Assembly: GCA_047947135.1 (NCBI GenBank)
Contig: CP170457.1
Location: 3,100,001-3,164,000, forward strand
Origin: Planctobacterium sp047947135
Lineage (GTDB): Bacteria > Pseudomonadota > Gammaproteobacteria > Enterobacterales > Alteromonadaceae
DNA length: 64,000 nt
Direction of reading: 5' to 3'
The position numbers and the translations under genes were made by a program. Each line of letters begins with the position of its first letter. The stretch's first letter is position 1. The notes beneath the pieces are model-generated. The model was not told where the DNA came from. It was given only the letters and a program-made list of their open reading frames with translations, and did no database searches. This document shows, piece by piece, positions 1-8,519 of the stretch.

Positions 1-495
1 GTTGGGTTGGGTATTTTGGTGCACGTCGCCTATTCGTTGTTGGGGATCGGTATTCTAATCCAAACAACCCCATGGCTATTTCGGGCGTTCAGCATCGCAG
101 CAGCACTATATTTGACCTATATCGGGATTATGGCGTTACGAAGTCAGCCTATGCCTGCTGATTCTCAGCTTAATGTTGCCGCCTCAGATAGTGGCCTCAG
201 TGACAAAAAAGCCCTGTTTGTTGGCTTTCTAACTAATGGTCTAAACCCCAAAGCCACGTTGTTTTTCTTATCATTGTTTGCGGTCATTGTATCGACGCAA
301 ACTCCAATGGAGATTAAGGCTTTTTATGGTATCTATCTGGCGCTTGCCACTGGACTTTGGTTTTGCTTCTTAGCTTATGTGTTAAGTTCCAGACAGGTAA
401 GAACGTTTATTGGGCGCAACGGTCATTGGTTTGACCGAGTAATGGGGGTTGCCCTTATCTCACTAGCTATAAAACTCGTGTTATCAGATTTTTAA
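1..495 (+). CDS. LysE/RhtB-type amino-acid exporter, 5' end outside window
   Basis: The reading frame is already open at base 1 and closes with TAA at 493-495, so the N-terminus lies outside the window. The visible protein is almost wholly hydrophobic, with four likely membrane helices. It contains the phrase LTNGLNPKATLFFLSL, which matches the conserved Asn-Pro-Lys segment of the LysE/RhtB family of inner-membrane exporters of amino acids or derivatives. The substrate cannot be deduced. Loss of roughly the first 45 residues is only a window effect. The next gene is convergent, with a hairpin in between. Confidence 0.85.
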   Translation, partial: VGLGILVHVAYSLLGIGILIQTTPWLFRAFSIAAALYLTYIGIMALRSQPMPADSQLNVAASDSGLSDKKALFVGFLTNGLNPKATLFFLSLFAVIVSTQTPMEIKAFYGIYLALATGLWFCFLAYVLSSRQVRTFIGRNGHWFDRVMGVALISLAIKLVLSDF

Positions 496-513
496 GGATC
501 TCATGTAGTAGAT

Positions 514-538
514 AAAAAAAGCCTCTGTAACAGAGGCT
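514..538 (-). terminator. Rho-independent terminator for the exported repeat-protein gene
   Basis: A perfect 8-bp stem (AGCCTCTG / CAGAGGCT) with a TAA loop is preceded on the + strand by seven A residues. On the minus strand this is a stem followed by a T run. It lies about 80 bases beyond the minus-strand gene ending at 621. Confidence 0.8.
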
Positions 539-620
539 GTAAATGGAAACGTCCAGGGAGACGTTTTTACGGGAAAGGGCTGTTGTGCAAGACGGGAAAT
601 GTCTCTACACGCAACACGAA

Positions 621-1232
621 TTAGTAATCAACGTCGACATCACCTACACCAACTTCAACCAGAATGTCATAGCGGCCCGCGCCTCGCCAGTTACTGGATT
701 CGCTAATGAAATGACGTTCATTCTCAATATTCTTAAATCCAGACAAATCAGCTGCCCCCACACCGCTTTCTAATTCAATGCGTCCATAATCATCTTCGCC
801 AAGACGGATATCTACTTCGCCAACACCCACTTCAACGAAAATGTCGCGTGTCAGGTCTTCCAGATCCACTTCACCAACACCCAGCGACACATCGATATGT
901 GCGGACTTTGGCACATACACTTCCCAGTCCTGTATAGTATCGTTGGCGTCTATTTCTAATATCACTCGATTGCCAGAAACGCGTTTATCTAAATACACTT
1001 CATCTAAATCAGGTGAGGCGAACCAGTTGTCTTCCTGGTCTTTTACTTTTACCTCGATGATCACTTCATCACTGTCATGGGTCTGCAAATCCAGTTTGCC
1101 AACTGGAATTTCAAACTGAATGCGGCTGTCAGAATCAACGGTAAAGCGCTCTTCAATAACAACGCTGTCTTTTGCCATTACTGGCGCTGCAAACAGTGTC
1201 ACAAAGGTGGTGGCGATGATGTGTTTGTTCAT
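621..1232 (-). CDS. Exported beta-repeat protein, DUF4097 (LiaG/YvlB-like) type
   Basis: Encodes 203 residues. A longer open frame exists upstream, but I chose the ATG at 1232 because it gives a clean signal peptide (MNKHIIATTFVTLFAAPVMA) and has an AGGA-type ribosome site about 10 bases upstream. The mature part has recurring glycine-valine turns (VGVGEVD, SGVGAAD, VGVGDVD) about 20 residues apart. This is typical of the putative adhesin-like beta-solenoid DUF4097 family. No catalytic residues are evident. Probable location is the periplasm or outer face. It is transcribed divergently from the membrane protein at 1450. Function is unknown. Confidence 0.75.
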   Translation of the reverse strand: MNKHIIATTFVTLFAAPVMAKDSVVIEERFTVDSDSRIQFEIPVGKLDLQTHDSDEVIIEVKVKDQEDNWFASPDLDEVYLDKRVSGNRVILEIDANDTIQDWEVYVPKSAHIDVSLGVGEVDLEDLTRDIFVEVGVGEVDIRLGEDDYGRIELESGVGAADLSGFKNIENERHFISESSNWRGAGRYDILVEVGVGDVDVDY

Positions 1233-1449
1233 ATTAATGTTCCTGAAATATGTCATGCTGTTAATTTTTAGTAACGCAAAACCAATGCCAACTAAAAATT
1301 CCCTATAAAACAAATAGATAGGTGCTCCGGTTAGAACTCCAGTAATTCCAATCTGGTCAATTTCGCTAATATTTGGCGTAACATATTTTTTATTTGTGTG
1401 ATGCATATGGATATAATAGTCGCGTGAATAATGAGGAAGGTTTAAACCA

Positions 1450-2190
1450 TTGCAAAAAAATACTGACACACGTTTAGAACACGCTCTGGCGGGTGAATAT
1501 AAAATCGATATCAAAGCTGCGATGAAAGAGGGCTGGGAAAAGACCGGCATCAGCCGTGGTGCTATGCTTCAGGGGCTCGCTGTCGTCATCGTGATTTCCA
1601 TTATGCTGCTTTTGCTGATTGAAGCCTTTACGGTACAAAATGGTTTGGACAAAGACGCTTTTAATGTACAGCTCATCACAAATTTGTTGCTAACCGCACT
1701 GGTTGCGCCATTTGCTGCGGCTCTGGTCATGATGGGAGTGGATACAAGTATCGGTAAGGCGACTCGTGTCGCTGATGTTTTCCAATTTGTCTCAAAAACA
1801 GTGATATTGACCATAACAGCGATTTTAACCAGTGCCATTGTGCAGATCGGCTTGCTGTTATTTATTATTCCCGGTTTATATATGATTATCGCAACCGGCT
1901 TTGCAGTGCCTTTGGTGTTGGACCGCAAACTATTGCCTGCGCAAGCTATCATGACGTCTATAAAAGTAGTTAATCATCAATGGCTTGAATTTGTGAAGTT
2001 ATATGCCATGTTTTTCTTATTGGCAGTACTTGTCATCGTGACTTTTGGCATTGCGCTTATATGGGTAGCGCCATTTTACTATAATGTGAAAGGGGTACTT
2101 TATCGGGAAATATTTGGTGTTTACGCTCAAACGCCTATTGCCGACGATACCACTGTGGGCCAAGCTCGCGATGATGTTTTCGACGCCTAA
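1450..2190 (+). CDS. Polytopic inner-membrane protein of unknown function
   Basis: 246 residues, starting at TTG, with a GAGGAAGG ribosome site about ten bases upstream. After a 40-residue cytosolic N-terminus there are about five hydrophobic helices, including a Pro-Gly break (LLFIIPGLYMIIA) and a final helix pair near residues 185-215. The general plan resembles YciC/DUF975-like helical membrane proteins, but I do not recognise a specific family. It lies 8 bases ahead of the bax-like gene, so the two are probably co-transcribed. Confidence 0.7.
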   Translation: MQKNTDTRLEHALAGEYKIDIKAAMKEGWEKTGISRGAMLQGLAVVIVISIMLLLLIEAFTVQNGLDKDAFNVQLITNLLLTALVAPFAAALVMMGVDTSIGKATRVADVFQFVSKTVILTITAILTSAIVQIGLLLFIIPGLYMIIATGFAVPLVLDRKLLPAQAIMTSIKVVNHQWLEFVKLYAMFFLLAVLVIVTFGIALIWVAPFYYNVKGVLYREIFGVYAQTPIADDTTVGQARDDVFDA

Positions 2191-2198
2191 AGGGTTGT

Positions 2199-3062
2199 AT
2201 GTATAAGTCGTTTCGAACGCGATTATGGATTGCTACCGTCACTGCTATCGGCTGTGTATCATTCCTTTACCCAGTGTTTTTCCCACCTTTGCCACCGAAA
2301 GTCGATGAGGTTGAAGTTGCCGATTCGGTGCAACCTGTACCTGATTTTAATCGCTTCAAGTCGGTGAAGAAAAAGAAGCGCGCATTTTTCTCTTATCTGA
2401 GACCTGAAGTCGAAAAACAGAATAAGGCGATTCTGAATCAGCGCAGCTTCGTACTTGCAATTCGTGACCGTATTCAATTTTCAGATCAGGGCATCGATGC
2501 AAACGATCCAGACCTGAAACGCCTGCGACGCATTGCAAAACAATATAATGTTAGCAGCACTGAGTTAGATGAACGGTTTTTTGAGCGGTTATTGCGTCGA
2601 GTAGATATTATTCCTGTGCCACTGGTATTGGTCCAAGCGGCCAATGAATCTGCCTGGGGAACGTCCAGGTTTGCGCGCCTTGGATACAACTTTTTTGGGA
2701 TGTGGTGTTTTCGCAAAGGCTGTGGCTTTGTGCCGAAGCGCCGTGATGATGACATGAATCATGAAGTCGCCAGGTACAAAAGTTTACCCGCGGGTGTCAA
2801 AGCCTATCTCAATAACCTGAATCGGCATTATGCCTACTCTGATCTCAGAAATATTCGGGAAGTACTGCGTAAATCGCAACAACCCATCACAGCCGAGCTG
2901 CTTGCCGAAGGCTTATTGCATTACTCTGAACGCGGACAGGCGTATGTTGATGAATTGCAGGCTATGATTCGGTTCAACTACAAACACATGGATATTGATA
3001 AACTTGAAAATAATAATAGTGGCAGCGTGCTTTTTGATTGTGGCACTGAACAATTCTGCTAA
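2199..3062 (+). CDS. bax: Bax-like glucosaminidase-domain protein
   Basis: 287 residues, close to the size of Escherichia coli Bax. An N-terminal hydrophobic segment (about 8-28) anchors or exports the protein. The C-terminal half carries the glucosaminidase fold signature with the likely catalytic glutamate, Glu150, in ANESAWGTSRFA, followed by the FFGMWCF motif. The family is expected to cut the N-acetylglucosamine-N-acetylmuramic acid backbone of peptidoglycan, but Bax itself is poorly characterised. The 3' end overlaps the next gene by 68 bases in another frame. Confidence 0.85.
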   Translation: MYKSFRTRLWIATVTAIGCVSFLYPVFFPPLPPKVDEVEVADSVQPVPDFNRFKSVKKKKRAFFSYLRPEVEKQNKAILNQRSFVLAIRDRIQFSDQGIDANDPDLKRLRRIAKQYNVSSTELDERFFERLLRRVDIIPVPLVLVQAANESAWGTSRFARLGYNFFGMWCFRKGCGFVPKRRDDDMNHEVARYKSLPAGVKAYLNNLNRHYAYSDLRNIREVLRKSQQPITAELLAEGLLHYSERGQAYVDELQAMIRFNYKHMDIDKLENNNSGSVLFDCGTEQFC

Positions 3063-3654
3063 TGCAGCAGAACAACTACGTTTAGATTACAAAAGTTTTT
3101 ATAGTCACCTGCGCCAATTAGATGATGAACAACTATCAGATTTGCAATTCGCCTTTGGCTTCAAATTGGTCAATAGTCAGGAACTGTGCACAGTAGAAGA
3201 GGTTTATGTTCACACTGACAAGCTGGATATTCCCGTTGTAGTCGACACCCGCAATCGGTTTGTCTTACCAACGGAAAAAGCGCTGAAGTTAGCTCAGGCT
3301 GTCGTGGTCATCGATTTACTACCCGCGGCAAACAAATGCGATCTTTCTGTTCAGTTAGAAGTATCCCCTGATGCGCTTACGGAAAGCATTGGTATCAAAG
3401 AACTTAGACGTTATTTCGCTGCATTTGCCGCTTTTTTCAAGGAGATGGGTGGCATGTTATCTTTTCTAATGCCCAGTCCGGATGGTCTGATTATTTATCT
3501 CAATGACACCAGTAGCCTGCAAGATCCGTGGCGACAGCATTTGGATTCCTCACAGAAAAAACTACTCATAAACAAGACAGAGCTGGAAACAATTTCTTTT
3601 TCTGCCCTGGATAGCGCCTCAGTCAGCCATATTACTGCGCAAATGGCGCAATAA
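2995..3654 (+). CDS. Exported DUF2987-type protein
   Basis: 219 residues when read from TTG 2995; TTG 3004 and GTG 3019 are alternative starts, and all lie inside the end of the bax-like gene. An N-terminal signal peptide ends near ANSANAAE. The mature protein has two cysteines (in ELCTVEE and NKCDLS) that could form a disulphide. It resembles the DUF2987 family of alteromonads, which has no known activity. The last 13 codons and the following bases are repeated at 9572-9643, at the far edge of a gene island. Confidence 0.75.
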   Translation: MINLKIIIVAACFLIVALNNSANAAEQLRLDYKSFYSHLRQLDDEQLSDLQFAFGFKLVNSQELCTVEEVYVHTDKLDIPVVVDTRNRFVLPTEKALKLAQAVVVIDLLPAANKCDLSVQLEVSPDALTESIGIKELRRYFAAFAAFFKEMGGMLSFLMPSPDGLIIYLNDTSSLQDPWRQHLDSSQKKLLINKTELETISFSALDSASVSHITAQMAQ

Positions 3655-3687
3655 TAGCCGTTTCGGTAGAACTACCCTGTCTCGGTG
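3616..3687. repeat. Left 72-bp direct repeat flanking the hydrolase island
   Basis: This block covers the last codons and the 3' flank of the DUF2987 gene. It matches 9572-9643 at 71 of 72 positions in the same orientation. The single difference is C/G in the final sense codon. Immediately outside the block the two copies diverge sharply. This pattern is expected of attachment-site duplication or of recombination in the 3' end of a gene. Confidence 0.85.
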
Positions 3688-3735
3688 CAAGATACTTTCT
3701 TGCCGGTATGTGTTCCCTGCAGAGCTCTAAGAGCT

Positions 3736-5034
3736 TTAATTTTCAATATATTCAGTAATGGCGACTAGAATGCTAGCCATTGCATTGTCAAAGCTGCCAT
3801 CTGGGAAAGAATCGGGCTCAGTATTGGAAAGAACAATAAAGCCGCTTTTCAACTCCGGATGAAAATACATCATGCTGAAACTTCCCGGATCACTACCATC
3901 ATGTCCCCAGTGGTCACCTATCCGATCCCAAAACAATCCGTATCTTCTCCCTTCTTGGATTATTACCTCATCGGATAATAATTGATTAACCGATTCACTA
4001 GATAACAAATCCCCACCTTGGTTCATGATTTCTATCATGAATTTCGCTAGATCACTGACACTACTTTTTAAGCTTCCGTCAGGGTATGTGGCTGCGTAGT
4101 AATTAGGAATTTCGTGCATGACACCTTCGTCATCAACAAAATAGTGGCTAACAACCTCAGGAGGTTCAACAGCACCGCTCACTGGGCTGTTTTCAGGTGC
4201 GTTTACGTTAGGATATTCCCAGTAGGTGTTCTCTAAGCCCAACGGTTTAAAAATGGCCTCTCTTGTAAAGGCGTCAAATTCCATACCAACAATATTGCTA
4301 ACTACCTTAGCAGCAAGAGCAGCTCCCACATTACTATACTCAAACGTGTCTCCTGGAAACGAACCCGACGCTGCATAGTTTTGTTCTGGGTCATAGTAAA
4401 ACCCCTCGGAATCAAGGTAGGCTTCCAGGTAGGAAGAAAAGTCAGTAATGAGAGGATTCGCACATCCTGGCTCTAATCCAAGTGCCTCAAATAGATTTAA
4501 TTCAGTTCCTTTAATAATAAAACCACACATGTATGCGGATTCATTATCCCGGATGCCAGATGTATGGGTCGCTAAATGGCGTAACGTGATTTCTTCACCG
4601 TTCAGATTTGGATTATCTATTAAGTAGGGAAGACCGAATCTATTCACATCTTCGTCGATTGAAATATTGTAATCTTCAACAGCCTTCATTAGTGCAACAC
4701 CGACAAAGGTTTTAGCAATTGAGGCAACATTAAAAACCGAATTGGCATCAATTGTTAGCTGATTTTCAAAGTTGCCTACACCAAATCCTTTTGCCCAGAC
4801 TAAAGCGCCATTTTTTATTACACCGACAGAGATGCCGGGAATACGGCTTTGTTCAAACTCTGATTGAATTGCATTTTCTAAAACTTCTTCAGCGGGTAAT
4901 TGTATGGGGATCGGAATTGGAGTGGGGACAATTTCATCTATCTTATTGTCGTCAGAGCAACCGCTTGTCAGTACACTCAGCCATAAACACCCTATACAAA
5001 TACGGACTATATTTGATTGTCGAAAGTTAACCAT
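3736..5034 (-). CDS. Lipoprotein serine hydrolase, class C beta-lactamase/DD-peptidase fold
   Basis: 432 residues. The signal peptide ends in a lipobox with Cys26 (LTSGC). The three active-site motifs of the family are present: Ser105-Ile-Ala-Lys108 (SxxK), Tyr233-Ser-Asn235 (YxN) and His378-Asp-Gly380 in the KTG position. It is therefore likely an active membrane-anchored serine esterase, peptidase or beta-lactamase-related enzyme. Substrate cannot be read from sequence, and true antibiotic-degrading activity should not be assumed. A second, different member of the family lies at 6962-8206, with a regulator between them. Confidence 0.85.
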   Translation of the reverse strand: MVNFRQSNIVRICIGCLWLSVLTSGCSDDNKIDEIVPTPIPIPIQLPAEEVLENAIQSEFEQSRIPGISVGVIKNGALVWAKGFGVGNFENQLTIDANSVFNVASIAKTFVGVALMKAVEDYNISIDEDVNRFGLPYLIDNPNLNGEEITLRHLATHTSGIRDNESAYMCGFIIKGTELNLFEALGLEPGCANPLITDFSSYLEAYLDSEGFYYDPEQNYAASGSFPGDTFEYSNVGAALAAKVVSNIVGMEFDAFTREAIFKPLGLENTYWEYPNVNAPENSPVSGAVEPPEVVSHYFVDDEGVMHEIPNYYAATYPDGSLKSSVSDLAKFMIEIMNQGGDLLSSESVNQLLSDEVIIQEGRRYGLFWDRIGDHWGHDGSDPGSFSMMYFHPELKSGFIVLSNTEPDSFPDGSFDNAMASILVAITEYIEN

Positions 5035-5588
5035 TCTATTTCCTCATGAAGTTCTGGTTCCTGGGAAACATACGGCTATTTCTTTCGACTATCGTCCGTG
5101 CTGATAAAGTCGAATTCTTAGATGACGGTTTCTTAGCCTAACCCGGTTTTTTAATTCTGACTTTATCAACAAGAACGATAAAAATGGATTTGGTTTGAAA
5201 TTGTTGTTCAGTTTAGTGCCCATGTGGAGCATATTTAAACATGTGCTACCGAGTGGATGGCTAATTTACTTCTATTGCCGATAGGTTGTTCCATCCTAGT
5301 GAGTGGATTGAAAAACAGGAGCACACTCATTTATTAAAATGAAGAGAATTTGGAAGGCATCTGATACTCGAAATAACGAGTTAGATAATTTCAAAAAGGC
5401 GTTTTTCGTTAGCCAAATAAAAGCTCATTGAGTAGCCAGATAACACCTAAAAATACAAACAAATAAAATGTAGTCAACGTAACAATACGCAGGAACCTGG
5501 TCACGTAAAACTCCCGGCTGTTGGGGTGCTTAATACTGTATCTTATTTCTAATTTATATCGTTCACTGTGATAAATTCGGACTCGCCT
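5035..5588. other. AT-rich intergenic stretch
   Basis: About 550 bases between two minus-strand genes. Apart from the possible short membrane peptide at 5409-5504, no gene, terminator hairpin or operator was recognised. The upstream part (5035-5300) should hold the promoter of the serine hydrolase gene. Confidence 0.5.
5409..5504 (-). CDS. Possible 31-residue single-span membrane peptide
   Basis: Read from GTG 5504, the frame gives a short peptide with one strong hydrophobic helix (TTFYLFVFLGVIWLLNEL). The same frame is open back to the stop codon of the AraC gene at 5589, giving about 59 codons with a basic, tyrosine-rich stretch before the helix but no ordinary start codon. It could be a small protein with a non-canonical start or the remnant of a longer one. 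No clear ribosome site is visible. Confidence 0.3.
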   Translation of the reverse strand: MTRFLRIVTLTTFYLFVFLGVIWLLNELLFG

Positions 5589-6824
5589 TTATCGCTTTTT
5601 ACTGGCTTCTCTGAATTCTGTTGGCGTTTGGTTAGTGAGTTTTTTGAAAGCCGAATAGAAGGAGGTTTTCGAGTTAAACCCAGAATTCATTGCTACCTCT
5701 AAAATGTTGATAGGCTTCGTTAGGTCTTGAGTGAGTAAATCTTTGGCGTAGTCAATTCGATAGGCATTAATAAAGTTGAAAAAGTTAACGTTTTCGTTTT
5801 GGTTAATGGCCTGCGAAATATAGTGGTGTCTAAACCCGGAAATGTCTGCAAGTTCAAAAAGTGAAAACTTAGGCCTTAAGAACAATTGCTTTTCTGCAAT
5901 GAGGTTTTTCACCTCTTCACATATAAGTTTGCTGTCTTCTTTGCTGAGCGCGGTATTTTGATAGCTTTTTTCTTCTGTTTGAGCAGTAGAATTGACATCG
6001 GGAAGATCGATAGTTTCGTCTAATTCTGGTTTTGCAGGCGCTAATAAAGCATAAGGCGAGTTGGCTTCTGTAAATACCTGCGGTTGCTTTAAACCTTTAA
6101 ATCCAAGATAAAAAATACCGAGAATCATGAAAAAGTATAATACCTCCCCTGCAAATTCATTGTTTTGCTGTAGGAAAATTGAAGAGACGACAAAAAGTAA
6201 AAGTATCAGGAACAAAGAGGTCATAAACCACAGAACTCTTCTTAACCATTTAAAGTCGATCGATTCGTGATAAGAGTAGCTGTTGTCAACGACTTTTTCG
6301 TGCTTGTAAAGTGCTTTAAACCCCGCTATTACGTAGCCTCCAATTACAATAACACCAAGCACTAATCCAAAAAATTCGTTTAATGCTAATCCTATATATG
6401 CATCACCTTCTATGTCTTCAGTCAGAGAATAAAAAAGTATTTCATCTGACGAGTAATTTTGCGTAATGAGGATAGTGACGAACAAAGAAATTGCGGCCGG
6501 GATCATTTGTGGTAGTAACCACTTTATCCAGTTGTTTTTTCTGACGCCGATTATTTTAAGAATGTAAAGATAGACAAGAGGCCCATAGATAAATTGTGTA
6601 ATGTGATGAAACGCCGCTAATTTCGGAGCATATGTAATAAGCCCAGTTTCAAGAAAAAACTCGATAAACATATCATAAGCAAAAAACGCGAGTATGAATG
6701 CGAGGGCAATATTTGCATTTCTTCCCTCTTTAACTGTCGTTGCCAAACTGAAGGACATAAACAAAGCGTGAAAAAAACCAACGGCGAGTAATAAAGAAAA
6801 AAGAGAATAACTGACTTGCGTCAC
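5589..6824 (-). CDS. AraC-family regulator with multi-pass membrane N-terminus
   Basis: 411 residues. Residues 1-260 form about seven hydrophobic helices. A linker of about 50 residues follows, then a C-terminal AraC-type double helix-turn-helix (about 310-408) with the family phrase VAMNSGFNSKTSFYSAFKKL. This is the membrane-sensor/AraC architecture, common in Bacteroidetes and marine Gammaproteobacteria. It suggests direct signalling from the envelope to DNA. Its position between two lipoprotein serine hydrolase genes makes those genes plausible targets. Confidence 0.85.
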   Translation of the reverse strand: MTQVSYSLFSLLLAVGFFHALFMSFSLATTVKEGRNANIALAFILAFFAYDMFIEFFLETGLITYAPKLAAFHHITQFIYGPLVYLYILKIIGVRKNNWIKWLLPQMIPAAISLFVTILITQNYSSDEILFYSLTEDIEGDAYIGLALNEFFGLVLGVIVIGGYVIAGFKALYKHEKVVDNSYSYHESIDFKWLRRVLWFMTSLFLILLLFVVSSIFLQQNNEFAGEVLYFFMILGIFYLGFKGLKQPQVFTEANSPYALLAPAKPELDETIDLPDVNSTAQTEEKSYQNTALSKEDSKLICEEVKNLIAEKQLFLRPKFSLFELADISGFRHHYISQAINQNENVNFFNFINAYRIDYAKDLLTQDLTKPINILEVAMNSGFNSKTSFYSAFKKLTNQTPTEFREASKKR

Positions 6825-6961
6825 GCCTACATCACCTTGAATACAATAGCAATTTTGATTATAGAGAGGTTAAAGGGATAAGCAAGAACAGGCCTCTATT
6901 GGAGAAGCCTGAATGTGTTTTTAGTCAACCTGAAAAATAGAAGGTGATTTTAAAATAACGA

Positions 6962-8206
6962 TTATTGTAGTGATGCATCAAACCTGGATTCAAGTGCGAT
7001 CACAAGCTCCTGTACACCTGTAATCGATGTATTGTCAGTGTTTTGTGTATCATAGGAATTAGTAGCGACAAATATTGCAATATTTTTCTCGATATTGATT
7101 GATTCAAACGCATACCAGATTGTATTGCTACCATCATGGAAAAGTCTTTCGTCATTTACTACCCAACCCAATGCATACTGGTCGTCTGATTTAGACTCGT
7201 GTAAAAACGTAAAATCCTCGGCTGCTAAAAAACCAGGCACACCTTCACCTCTTGCACCTTGCAGGTGTGCTGACAGGTAATTAGCCATATCGTTTAGTGA
7301 AGCGTGAACACTATTGGCTGGGCCTGCGATCGGTGCGTTGTCGGAGATCACTTCTGTAGTCGGATCGACAGGATGCCAGCGCCCACCGTCTTCATCAGAC
7401 GCATGACCAACAGGTTGAGCCAATATTCCGTGAGTGTCGGGGGCACCAAAACCAGCTTGGTTCATTGCAAGGGGCGAAAACACATACTCTTGCATCAACG
7501 TTTCCCAACTGCTGTCCGCGACTCTTTCTAACATAGCACCGGCAATTATATATCCTCCGTTGCTATAAGCATATTCTCCACGTGGAGCAGGGGCTTCAAA
7601 TACAGACATCTTTTGCAATACTTCATATCGTTGAATGGCTATATTTCGATCATCAGTAAAATAGGCTTCAATTCCTGGGATATCCTCATAGTCAAACTTT
7701 AGTCCAGACGTATGAGCGAGTAATTCTTCCAGCCGTATATCTTCGTGAGCAGGTTGCATTTTGCCTACTAATTCAGGGAATACTTCAGCCATAGTTGAAT
7801 CCCAACGGATCAGTCCATCACGTACTAGCGTTGCTGCGAGGGTCGCCGTCATAGATTTTGATATTGAACCCAAATGCCACAAATCATTAGTTGAAACCTG
7901 AACAGTGTCGTCAGATGCGCGCACTCCGGTTGCACCAATTTCAACTATTTGTCCGTCGTGAATCAAAACTGCAGCTAGTGCAGGCAAGTCTTCTTTGTTT
8001 CTATAGTGTTCGATTACCTCATTCAATCGTCCGTCAGATGCAATACCAATATCAAATAGTTGCTCAACCAGCGGGGGCGACTGATTCGGAGTAACAGGTA
8101 TTGTTATATTTTTGTCACTACCACACCCGAATAGGCCGAGTGCGGACACATAGATTGCACATATTATGGTTCGATTGAAGGATAAAGTTTTTGTATTAAA
8201 TATCAC
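6962..8206 (-). CDS. Second lipoprotein serine hydrolase, beta-lactamase/DD-peptidase fold
   Basis: 414 residues. The signal sequence has a lipobox with Cys28 (LFGCG). Active-site motifs are Ser114-Ile-Ser-Lys117, Tyr214-Ser-Asn216 and His356-Asp-Gly358, in the order and spacing of class C-like serine hydrolases. It is only distantly similar to the copy at 3736-5034, so this is not a recent tandem duplication. Expected location is the outer or inner membrane, facing the periplasm. Substrate unknown. Confidence 0.85.
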   Translation of the reverse strand: MIFNTKTLSFNRTIICAIYVSALGLFGCGSDKNITIPVTPNQSPPLVEQLFDIGIASDGRLNEVIEHYRNKEDLPALAAVLIHDGQIVEIGATGVRASDDTVQVSTNDLWHLGSISKSMTATLAATLVRDGLIRWDSTMAEVFPELVGKMQPAHEDIRLEELLAHTSGLKFDYEDIPGIEAYFTDDRNIAIQRYEVLQKMSVFEAPAPRGEYAYSNGGYIIAGAMLERVADSSWETLMQEYVFSPLAMNQAGFGAPDTHGILAQPVGHASDEDGGRWHPVDPTTEVISDNAPIAGPANSVHASLNDMANYLSAHLQGARGEGVPGFLAAEDFTFLHESKSDDQYALGWVVNDERLFHDGSNTIWYAFESINIEKNIAIFVATNSYDTQNTDNTSITGVQELVIALESRFDASLQ

Positions 8207-8519
8207 GTTTGCATACCTCTCGTTTGCTTGAATGGTGTTTCTAAGGAAGTATGCAGATTAAGAAATTGTTTGTAGTTCAGGATTATGAAGGTGAACTAAA
8301 ACATTGTGATTAAACTTCGAATCAGAAATGTAAATCGGCCTTGAGTAAATGGCAGTGACGAAGATTGCCAAATCTCTACTTGTTATTCTTGGTCACTGGC
8401 TCTAAATCTTGTTTATTCAATGTTTAATTGTACGTTTTTATAACTGTGAACGACTATTTATTCGATGATGTTAGGTTTGTTCCCAATCCAATAAGTCCAT
8501 ATTTTGTAGGTAGGTCGTC
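8207..8519. other. Divergent promoter region
   Basis: About 310 bases between the minus-strand serine hydrolase gene and the plus-strand alpha/beta hydrolase gene. It must contain both promoters. No distinct operator, repeat or RNA was recognised. Confidence 0.5.

Noticed and set aside
841..1119. Plus-strand open frame opposite the exported repeat-protein gene
   Set aside because: It is a Ser/Thr-rich antisense shadow of a gene with clear signal peptide and repeats; no ribosome site.
621..1550. A 309-residue version of the exported beta-repeat protein
   Set aside because: The first about 106 codons have no signal or domain character, while ATG 1232 gives a textbook signal peptide with a ribosome site.
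3736..8206. Serine hydrolases as antibiotic-resistance beta-lactamases
   Set aside because: The motifs define only the wide serine hydrolase/DD-peptidase fold; the third motif is HDG rather than KTG and both are lipoproteins, more like esterases or peptidases.
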